Assembly: GCA_038227045.1 (NCBI GenBank)
Contig: JBBRQD010000034.1
Location: 1 to 50,643 of the forward strand
DNA from: JANXLS01 sp038227045
GTDB taxonomy: Bacteria; Planctomycetota; SZUA-567; H5-PLA8
Reading direction: 5' to 3'
Length of the DNA: 50,643 nt
Shown here: one piece after another, positions 44,348 through 50,643 of the stretch
Numbering within the stretch: the first letter of the stretch is position 1
Layout of the letters: each line of letters begins with the position of its first letter
Notes under the pieces: model-generated
Told to the model about the DNA's origin: nothing
The model's database searches: none
What the model saw: the letters and a program-made list of their open reading frames with translations, nothing else
Program-made: the position numbers and the translations under genes

Positions 44348-45706
44348 GTGAGGAAGACGGTTCTGTCGTTGTTGCTGGGATTTCTGCTATGCTCCTCTGC
44401 ACGAGCCGCGGAAAGCACCGATCTTGTGATCACAATTCCCGGCTGGTGGTCGGTCCCCTTCATGCTCTTGTTGTCCTGCATCGCGTTCGTGCCATTCATT
44501 CACAAGCCGTTTTGGGAAAAATTCTTCGCTCATATTTCCGTCGGTCTGGGCCTCGTTGTTGCCGCCATTTACGCGACACAATTGGGTGCGCACGGCCGCA
44601 CAGTGCTGGGCGAAACGGCTCTGGAGTACTTTAAATTCATCGCGCTCGTCGGCAGTCTCTTCGTCGTCTCCGGCGGCATCTTGATTGAGATTTCCGGCGG
44701 AGGCAACCCGCGCGTCAACACGCTGCTGCTGATTTCGGGACTCGTTCTGGCGAATATCGTTGGGACCACCGGCGCGTCCGTGCTGCTGATCCGTCCTTTC
44801 CTGCGAATCAACAAGGATCGGCTGCGCCCATTTCATGTGGTGCTGTTCATCTTCATCGTCAGCAATTGCGCCGGCGCCTTGACGCCGATCGGCGATCCCC
44901 CCTTGTTTCTGGGCTACATCAACGGCGTGCCATTTGAATGGACGATCCTCCATTGCTGGGCCCCATGGCTCCTGGCGAACGGTCTGCTTCTCACGGTCTT
45001 TTTCATTCTGGATACAATCAAAGCTCCAGCGACGCACCACCACAATCCCAATAAAATCGTAGTCGCCGGATGGTTCAACGTCGCGTGTCTGGGACTGGTC
45101 CTGTTGGGGGTTTTCCTCGACAGAATTCTCGTTGTCTACGTGTCACCTCAATTCGAATCATGGCCGCTGGGCGCGCTGCTGATGCTCGGCGCGGCGCTCC
45201 TCGCCCATCGGCGCGCCGATCCGCGCATTCTCCAACACAACGATTTTCACTTCGGGCCGATCAAAGAAGTCGCACTGCTATTCCTCGGAATTTTTGCGAC
45301 GATGATGCCGGCACTGGCCTATCTGTCCGCAAACGCCGCTCATTTGGGCATCCAGTCGCCGGGCGGCTTTTATTTCGCCGCCGGTTCCTTGTCCAGCGTG
45401 CTCGACAACGCGCCGGCCTACTTGAATTTCCTGAGCGCCGCGCAGGGTCTGAAGGGACTTTCGCTCAATCCCGCCGGTGTTAGCCAATTCGCCGTAACCT
45501 ATCCGCAATATCTCCGGGCCATTTCGTTGGGAGCCGTGTTTTTTGGTGCCTGCACATACATCGGCAATGGTCCGAACTTCATGGTCAAGGCCATCGCGGA
45601 ATCCGCGGGCGCGCGCATGCCGGGCTTCTTCGGCTATATTTTAAAGTACACGCTCCCGATTCTGATTCCCATTTTTGTGCTGGTCTGGTTCATATTCCTG
45701 CAATAA
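44348..45706 (+). CDS. Sodium:proton antiporter / citrate-carrier-like membrane protein (CitMHS_2 type)
   Basis: The 452-residue protein has a signal-like N-terminus and about eleven or twelve membrane helices of the ion-transporter superfamily. The twin motifs are NIVGTTGASVLLIRPFL with SNCAGALTPIGDPPLFLGY, and in the second half SSVLDNAPAYLNFL with GACTYIGNGPNFMVKAI. This pattern fits the putative citrate transporters of PF16980, often annotated as sodium:proton antiporters. Substrate is not certain. GTG start with GGAGG nine bases upstream; it stands after the amt terminator and so has its own promoter. Confidence 0.85.
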   Translation: MRKTVLSLLLGFLLCSSARAAESTDLVITIPGWWSVPFMLLLSCIAFVPFIHKPFWEKFFAHISVGLGLVVAAIYATQLGAHGRTVLGETALEYFKFIALVGSLFVVSGGILIEISGGGNPRVNTLLLISGLVLANIVGTTGASVLLIRPFLRINKDRLRPFHVVLFIFIVSNCAGALTPIGDPPLFLGYINGVPFEWTILHCWAPWLLANGLLLTVFFILDTIKAPATHHHNPNKIVVAGWFNVACLGLVLLGVFLDRILVVYVSPQFESWPLGALLMLGAALLAHRRADPRILQHNDFHFGPIKEVALLFLGIFATMMPALAYLSANAAHLGIQSPGGFYFAAGSLSSVLDNAPAYLNFLSAAQGLKGLSLNPAGVSQFAVTYPQYLRAISLGAVFFGACTYIGNGPNFMVKAIAESAGARMPGFFGYILKYTLPILIPIFVLVWFIFLQ

Positions 45707-45733
45707 ATAGCCACGGCCGCAAGGGAGCCACGC

Positions 45734-46624
45734 ATGAATGTCCTGATCAGCGGCGCAAGCGGAATGGTCGGCACGGCATTGGGCGATGTCCTCAAAAGCC
45801 AAGGACACGCCGTCACCCGCCTGACGCGCGGAAAGGCCGGGGCGGGGGACGTGTTCTGGGATCCGTTGGCCGGAAAATTGGACCCCGGCGCGTTGACCGG
45901 AATCGACGCGGCGGTCCATCTCGCCGGCGAGAACATCGCCGGGCGCTGGACTGACGCAAAGAAAAAAACGATTCGCGACAGCCGCACGCTCGGAACCGGC
46001 ACGCTGTGCGAAGCCCTCGCGAAAATGAGCGCACCGCCAAAAGTGCTCGTGAGCGCCTCAGCGATCGGCTTCTACGGTAACCGCGGCGACGAAGTTCTGA
46101 CCGAAACCAGCACGCCCGGATCGGGTTTCCTTCCCGAGGTTTGCAAAGAATGGGAGGCCGCGGCCGCGCCGGCTGAAAAATCCGGAATTCGCACCGTGCG
46201 AATGCGCATCGGCGTAATCCTGAGCGCCCAAGGCGGAGCGCTCGCGAAGATGTTGACGCCCTTCAAAATGGGCGTCGGCGGCGTGATCGGCAGCGGCGCG
46301 CAATACATGAGTTGGGTCTCGCTGGACGATGTCGTGGGCGCGATCGTGTTTGCCTTGAAGTACGAGAATCTCTCCGGCCCTGCGAATTTTGTTGCGCCGA
46401 ATCCCGCCACAAATCGCGACTTCACCAAAACGCTGGGCAAAGTCATTTCCCGCCCAACCATCTTCCCGATGCCAGCCTTCGCCGTCCACCTGGCGTTCGG
46501 CGAAATGGGAGACGATTTATTACTCGGCAGCGCCCGCGTAATACCCGAGCAATTGCAGCAAGCCGGGTACGCATTCAAACACCCGGAGTTGGAAGGCGCC
46601 TTGCGCGCCGCACTCGGCAAATAA
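45734..46624 (+). CDS. TIGR01777-family NAD(P)-dependent epimerase-like protein
   Basis: The 296-residue protein is an extended SDR: NVLISGASGMVGTALGDVL for dinucleotide binding, AVHLAGENIAGRWT, SASAIGFYGNRGDE with the Tyr position altered as in this family, FLPEVCKEWE, and MSWVSLDDVVGAI, with a C-terminal DUF1731-like region (RPTIFPMPAF, LGSARVIPEQLQQAGY). Its reaction is unknown; homologues include E. coli YfcH. GGGAG lies six bases before the start, 27 bp after the carrier gene. Confidence 0.92.
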   Translation: MNVLISGASGMVGTALGDVLKSQGHAVTRLTRGKAGAGDVFWDPLAGKLDPGALTGIDAAVHLAGENIAGRWTDAKKKTIRDSRTLGTGTLCEALAKMSAPPKVLVSASAIGFYGNRGDEVLTETSTPGSGFLPEVCKEWEAAAAPAEKSGIRTVRMRIGVILSAQGGALAKMLTPFKMGVGGVIGSGAQYMSWVSLDDVVGAIVFALKYENLSGPANFVAPNPATNRDFTKTLGKVISRPTIFPMPAFAVHLAFGEMGDDLLLGSARVIPEQLQQAGYAFKHPELEGALRAALGK

Positions 46625-46637
46625 TGCTTTTGCTGTT

Positions 46638-46656
46638 CTTTGCGCCTTTGCGAGAG
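46638..46656 (+). repeat. Single arm of the CTCTCGCAAAG repeat family
   Basis: CTTTGCGCCTTTGCGAGAG is identical to the right arm of the inverted repeat at 5254-5272 and here lies between two convergent genes. Confidence 0.8.
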
Positions 46657-46662
46657 AAATAG

Positions 46663-48411
46663 CTAAGCCCGCTTCAAAAACGTCAGCGGCCCGCGTTCAT
46701 TCTTGCCTTTTCCTTTCGGATCGATCCCACTCAAATAGAGCGCCGTTGCGTACACATCGCCGTGATCCGGAATCCAGCTTTTGGGACTCTGCTTGCGGTC
46801 CTTCGGCAGTACGCCCGATTTCGGATCGAACGCCGGATCGAGCGTTCCGTCGGGCATGATTGGAATCGCCAGCAGAGTCTTCTCGCCGATCGCGCCAATC
46901 TGCGTGTCGCCCTTTGTTTTTCCGCCCAGAATCGCCGCGCTCGTCACGCGCCAATGCTGCGAAATATCCTGCCCGGCGATCTGTTTCTTTTTGTCGTCCT
47001 CCGGGATCGACATCTTCTCGATGGCCTCCACGTCGCCCTTGATCGTGCGCCCGAATTCCGAGGTCAGCACAATCGTCGTCAGATCGAAAAGACTCTTGCC
47101 CGTGTTGCCATACTCCGTGCTCTTCAGGCATTCGACGAACGCGTGCAGCGGTTTCCAAAGATGATCGCGCATCATCGGCGTCTGATCTTTCTGGCCGACG
47201 GGCTTTCCGTCCTTGCCCCAAAGATTGCTGCGGTTGTTGTGGCTGTCGAAGTGGCGGATGTCGCGGCTCTCGATAAAGAACGAACACGACAGCCCCGCGC
47301 GCATCAGTTCGTAGGCCATCATCGCCTGGACGTTCGTGTTCGGCGAAAACTTCGTCCGCGCCTTGTTTCCGTTGACGCTGCGATACGTGATCAGTTCGTC
47401 GGAAAGCGTCACGCCGAAGCGCTCTTTCAGCGCGCTGTCGGTGAACAATTTCGACAACATCGGCTTGTCGAGCGACTTGCCCTTGCTCGACAGATTTTCG
47501 TAAATCGTGCGCGCCGACGCGTAACTCTTGATCGCTTCGACATGCTCTTCCTTCAGCGTGATGGAATTGGCACCGCTCAAGAAATTCTGAATCTGCGTGT
47601 TGACGACATCGTTCGACGACGCATACATGCGCGTCAAAAACTGCCGCAAATTATCCGGCGTCCCGGCATAAATCGTGTGAGCATGAACGGGGCCGAGCGC
47701 GTGATAATACCCTTTGCGGCCGGTATACTGGACCTCGTTCAATTCGCCGTCGCTGAGGAAATAATGCCAGCTTAAATTCGGCAGCGCGTAAGGCTGTCCA
47801 TACACTTCCGCGAACGCCTGCATCACCGAACGCTCATGGTCTTCTCTATCGGCCGTCATCCCAAAATTGTAGTGGCCCATGTGGCAGCGCAGACGCTCGG
47901 CGGAGTGCCCTGAACCCGTCTCCATCGAACTGATGACCGCCATGTCTTTGAAAAGATCTTTTCCATCTTCGGCAAGATAACCGTAACGAATGTTCCCCTG
48001 CGTCTTGATGTCGCAACCTTCTTTGCCCCAATTCAAAACGCGGTACTTTTCATCGCTGATGCTAGGCAGACGTGTCTCGGGAAAAATATTGTTCGGCGAA
48101 ACCACCGGGCTGAACATGTCATAGCTGTTCCAGCCGCCTTCCAGAAACCAATAGACCAGAAAACGAGGCTCCGCCTGCCCGGCACTCTCCTTGGCCTTGG
48201 AAGTAAATTTCGACTCCTCCGCCCGAGCCAGCCCATGCTTGCCAAAGAAACCCAAAAAATCCGCACAAGTCAACCCCGCCGCAGTCAACCCAACGCGCTT
48301 AACAAAATCCCGCCGATTAGCCAGCCGCAAAGCACGCTGCGCCTCCGGTTCGCTGCCAGATTCCAGAATCCAGCCATCGCCAAGATGCGGTTTGCATTCG
48401 AAGTCGGCCAT
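46663..48411 (-). CDS. DUF1501 family exported protein
   Basis: The 582-residue protein begins with a twin-arginine-type leader (RRDFVKRVGLTAAGLTCADFL). It then shows features of the DUF1501 (sulfatase-like) group: FLVYWFLEGGWNSYDMFSP, the central GHSAERLRCHMGHY, ESRDIRHFDSHNN, TTIVLTSEFGRT and a late WIPDHGDVYATALY. Several His/Asp positions match metal or substrate sites in the family. DUF1501 genes usually sit next to DUF1549/DUF1553 genes; here the only such gene, a truncated one, lies 44 kb away. The start at 48411 has AAGG 11 bases upstream; a GTG at 48462 is the alternative. Confidence 0.87.
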   Translation of the reverse strand: MADFECKPHLGDGWILESGSEPEAQRALRLANRRDFVKRVGLTAAGLTCADFLGFFGKHGLARAEESKFTSKAKESAGQAEPRFLVYWFLEGGWNSYDMFSPVVSPNNIFPETRLPSISDEKYRVLNWGKEGCDIKTQGNIRYGYLAEDGKDLFKDMAVISSMETGSGHSAERLRCHMGHYNFGMTADREDHERSVMQAFAEVYGQPYALPNLSWHYFLSDGELNEVQYTGRKGYYHALGPVHAHTIYAGTPDNLRQFLTRMYASSNDVVNTQIQNFLSGANSITLKEEHVEAIKSYASARTIYENLSSKGKSLDKPMLSKLFTDSALKERFGVTLSDELITYRSVNGNKARTKFSPNTNVQAMMAYELMRAGLSCSFFIESRDIRHFDSHNNRSNLWGKDGKPVGQKDQTPMMRDHLWKPLHAFVECLKSTEYGNTGKSLFDLTTIVLTSEFGRTIKGDVEAIEKMSIPEDDKKKQIAGQDISQHWRVTSAAILGGKTKGDTQIGAIGEKTLLAIPIMPDGTLDPAFDPKSGVLPKDRKQSPKSWIPDHGDVYATALYLSGIDPKGKGKNERGPLTFLKRA

Positions 48412-49313
48412 GAGCGTCGCGCCCTTGATTTCAAACACGTCTCGACAAGAAAATGCCCTCACTGCGAATAAACCGCATTTAATCGAATGGACAATGTATT
48501 ATCCGAGGATGCACGGCGAAATAATCTCTTGAGCGTGGAAATGTGTTTCAAGTCACTTCACCCGCCGCTCGTTTCCATCACGAAAATTGCACCATGTCCC
48601 CAGCGCCAAGGGCGCGAACTTCTATAGCCCAGGCCGGAGCCGGTACTCCGGCGCAGGCCTAGGTTACCAAGTCTTATGACACCACCAAAGCCCCAAAGGG
48701 GCGAACTAAATTTCTCACGACTCCGCCACAACCCCAATCGGCATAACACCTTCAAATATGCACATAGTAATTTTAAAATGTCGCTAATTTCCCTCCTCAT
48801 CAATCGTTTTTCATTACAAAAGTTGCACATAGTGCCATCCGCCACGCCAAGGCTATTTTGCAAACAACCGATCCAATTCCATTGGCCTGAAATGCCAAAA
48901 CATACCAACCCGGCGTAAAACCCCGGGAAATGAAATCCCAATTAAAACAAAGCCCTGCCAAGGGCGAAACAAAAACGATGACCCGTCCCAAAAGCCAATA
49001 AAGGGCGAACCACTCAACCATTTCCCGTTCCCGAAGTTGCACATTGTGTCGTCAATCGGCCTTCAGTCTATCCAATTTCTGCCTACTACTTTCGCCGTTG
49101 CACAAATGACACAAAGTGCAAAGCATTTCAAAATAACATAATATGTCATATAGTCGAATCCAACCATTACCCTAATTATTAGACGCACGAGTACCTGATT
49201 TATTTCCAAAAATCCGAAAGAAAAATAGAAAATCTGCGATCAAGAAAAAATTCACCGCCCCGCCCATTCCCCCGTTGCCAAAATGTGTCTCACAAGTTAC
49301 CATTAGACTTTGT
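48412..49313. other. Long non-coding region with degenerate repeats
   Basis: About 900 bp without a credible gene. Minus-strand open frames here encode Trp/Gly-rich sequences that repeat themselves (CNFCNEK, AIFVMET, CATFVMKND) and reflect repeats rather than proteins. The last 250 bp before the RHS fragment are AT-rich with no recognisable feature. Confidence 0.7.
48561..49060. repeat. Degenerate tandem array, period about 225-235 bp
   Basis: Similar segments begin near 48565 (CGTTTCCATCACGAAAATTG), near 48804 (CGTTTTTCATTACAAAAGTT) and near 49025, each followed by a TTGCAC(C/A)-T-GT-like box. A second shared box, CAAAGCCCCAAAGGGGCGAA at about 48686, has a counterpart near 48948 (CAAAGCCCTGCCAAGGGCGA). 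Units are diverged and incomplete. Sequences like AGGGGCGAAC with GCCCAGG are common intergenic repeats in this bacterial group. Confidence 0.55.
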
Positions 49314-50165
49314 ATGCATTTGTCACACCAGCAAAAATATCGGGAAGATCATTCAGCAGACCGGATATGGCCGGTCGAATTGGGGTATCAGACCAATTGG
49401 CAGACCGTGAATATTGGGGGGAAGTGGTGGGGGTTGAGCGCGGCGAGGGTGTATGATTTTGCGACGGGGAGGTTTACGCAGAGGGATTTGGCGCATGACT
49501 CTTTTAATAATTACCTTTACACGTCTGAAAATATTAACGCTAATGTAGATCCAACGGGGTTAGCCGTGTGCTGCAAAAAGGCAGATGGCACGCATCGGAT
49601 AGATCCCACCAGCTGTACTGGATCAGAGCATGAACTTGATATGTCTTTCTGTTGCCCTAAGGCAAAGCCTAAATGTTGCGATCCAGTAAGTATAACATTC
49701 AAAACTACGGGACCACCGAGCTTTCCACGAGTTTTGGGCTTTCCGAAAAACATTCCTCAGCCGCCAATACTTGGCGCTATTATTCAACAAGGCTCAGCAT
49801 GGAAGCTTTACGCAAATGCAGCAACTTTGTTTTACTTCGAGGCGCAAATAGTATTTACCTCACCATGCGGCGATGGATGCACTTGGGGTGTGAACCGAAT
49901 TAAACATAAAGGAACGCCAAAAGAGAACAGTGTTGACGACACTCCATTCGCGATAAATACCTATTGCTCTGGAAATACCGTCTACTATTGGGACGCCCCA
50001 GGGCAAAAGACCTGGGTAAGTACAGGTGCGAAGTTTTCGCAACATTACACGGTTTGGGCTCAGGGCGAAGATTCCTCGATTTGTCCTAAACCTGTGTACC
50101 TTATTTCAAAGGACTACACGATTACGACGGCAATGGATCAAACCGCGTCATTCACTTCTCCGTAG
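49314..50165 (+). CDS. Orphan RHS tip with Cys-rich C-terminal domain (5'-truncated RHS gene)
   Basis: Residues about 35-85 of this 283-residue frame carry the RHS-repeat-associated core end: GLSAARVYDFATGRFTQRD, then NNYLYTSENINANVDPTGLAV. In full RHS proteins this boundary marks the start of the variable C-terminal domain, often a toxin. Here nearly all of the large RHS shell is missing. The variable domain of about 200 residues has clustered cysteines (AVCCKKADG, SFCCPKAKPKCCDPV, SPCGDGCTWGVN) and a beta-rich look; I recognise no toxin fold. The ATG at 49314 has no good ribosome binding site, so expression is doubtful unless the cassette recombines into a full RHS gene. A small membrane protein gene follows 9 bp later. 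Confidence 0.7.
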   Translation: MHLSHQQKYREDHSADRIWPVELGYQTNWQTVNIGGKWWGLSAARVYDFATGRFTQRDLAHDSFNNYLYTSENINANVDPTGLAVCCKKADGTHRIDPTSCTGSEHELDMSFCCPKAKPKCCDPVSITFKTTGPPSFPRVLGFPKNIPQPPILGAIIQQGSAWKLYANAATLFYFEAQIVFTSPCGDGCTWGVNRIKHKGTPKENSVDDTPFAINTYCSGNTVYYWDAPGQKTWVSTGAKFSQHYTVWAQGEDSSICPKPVYLISKDYTITTAMDQTASFTSP

Positions 50166-50174
50166 GGTTGAAGA

Positions 50175-50522
50175 ATGAAAAGTGAAACGATCAAATTTTG
50201 TGCGCTTTTATTTATCTTAGCTCTGATTTGTGGGCTAAATGTGCTAGGCACGCACGCATATTCCAATCTAACGAAGAATTTCGCGGTAAAATCTTATTGC
50301 TTTCCACTGCCAATTTTCGAGTATGAGATTCACTACTTAGATCGTGATTATGATCAGTTGTATTTTTTTCGACGTTGGGAACCGTTTGAATCAGTTCGGT
50401 TGACGACAAACGCAGTGTCAGCCATTTTTGTGGACATGCTTATTGAAATCATCATTTTATTTTTCTCGTGCATTATCTATAAACAGCGATTTATGAGGGC
50501 GGGTGGCACCCAACGCCGTTAA
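50175..50522 (+). CDS. Small two-TM membrane protein, possible immunity partner of the RHS tip
   Basis: The 115-residue protein has an N-terminal membrane helix (FCALLFILALICGLNVLG), a middle loop of about 55 residues (YCFPLPIFEYEIHYLDRDYDQL) and a second helix (VDMLIEIIILFFSCIIY). It follows the RHS tip by 9 bp in the same direction and shares its lower GC content. That position is where RHS immunity genes lie, and membrane immunity proteins exist for envelope-acting toxins; no homology supports it. The last residues (RAGGTQRR) fall inside a hairpin repeat. Confidence 0.65.
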   Translation: MKSETIKFCALLFILALICGLNVLGTHAYSNLTKNFAVKSYCFPLPIFEYEIHYLDRDYDQLYFFRRWEPFESVRLTTNAVSAIFVDMLIEIIILFFSCIIYKQRFMRAGGTQRR

Positions 50523-50528
50523 CCCGCC
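50498..50528. repeat. Hairpin at the 3' end of the small membrane protein gene
   Basis: GGCGGGT (50498-50504) pairs with ACCCGCC (50522-50528). It overlaps the stop codon of the preceding gene and may act as a terminator or be a recombination-associated repeat. The remaining 115 bp to the window end hold a short direct repeat (CAATGGCTTT twice near 50560) and no gene. Confidence 0.5.
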
Positions 50529-50643
50529 ATCCGTTTTTGCTCGCTCAAGTTTTTGATTCCAATGGCTTTCAATGGCTTTGTCAGCCTGCGCAAAATGGGC
50601 GCTTTCGGGCTTTCGTGGGCCTTGCGCTCTGGCCATGGGCGCC

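Noticed and set aside
48558..49042. Two minus-strand frames encoding Trp/Cys-rich proteins
   Set aside because: The two translations repeat each other's motifs because they read through the degenerate repeat array; no ribosome binding site or family match.
48561..49060. Possible CRISPR array
   Set aside because: Units are long (about 230 bp), diverged and without uniform short repeats or spacers, and no cas gene is present.

Overview
The window reads as chromosomal DNA of a Gram-negative bacterium in or near the PVC group (Planctomycetota/Verrucomicrobiota). Evidence for this is the DUF1549-type and DUF1501-type proteins typical of those phyla, many signal peptides and lipoproteins, a pyridine-nucleotide oxidoreductase fused to SelD, and an abundance of intergenic palindromic repeats. 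The lineage is an inference; no rRNA or tRNA gene was found. Coding DNA is GC-rich, and the two long non-coding stretches (about 40.7-41.6 kb and 48.4-49.3 kb) are clearly AT-richer.

Layout. 0-5.3 kb: the end of an IS66-like element that appears to have cut off a LamG/DUF1549 surface protein, then a secreted deacetylase-like protein and a polytopic membrane protein. 5.3-10 kb: a YceI/MarR pair with a strong, apparently leaderless promoter, then a metal-uptake-like group (ZnuA-type binding protein, LolD-type ATPase, two unknown membrane proteins) that two copies of a perfect 27-bp-arm palindromic element have remodelled. 10-16 kb: a CYTH phosphatase coupled to a 1726-residue zinc-ribbon/TM/coiled-coil/transglutaminase-like protein. 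16-26.6 kb: housekeeping and unknown genes (metallo-beta-lactamase fold, radical SAM, RsmE, a large helical-repeat protein, an orphan ParA-like ATPase, GatB, SurE).

26.5-36.7 kb: a tightly packed set (rhodanese, DUF547, double YHS, two glycosyltransferases, TVP38/TMEM64, mercuric-reductase-like flavoprotein) with stop/start overlaps, facing an oppositely oriented NDH-SelD fusion, DUF1499 and an SDR. This looks like a selenium- or arsenic-linked envelope/glycan module, but that is a hypothesis.

36.8-45.7 kb: a nitrogen-acquisition region with two ammonium transporters, an APC amino-acid permease and a P-II protein with Tyr51, plus a small membrane protein lying between glnB and amt. A good sigma-54 promoter lies upstream of the P-II operon and a strong terminator follows it. 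The permease and the second Amt both carry an Asp-Lys-Asp-Gly-rich module on the predicted periplasmic face, which is the most unusual protein feature here. A CitMHS-type carrier and a TIGR01777 epimerase follow.

46.6-50.6 kb: a DUF1501 protein, a degenerate long-period repeat array, and an orphan RHS tip followed 9 bp later by a small two-TM protein, a possible RHS toxin/immunity cassette. No CRISPR array was seen.
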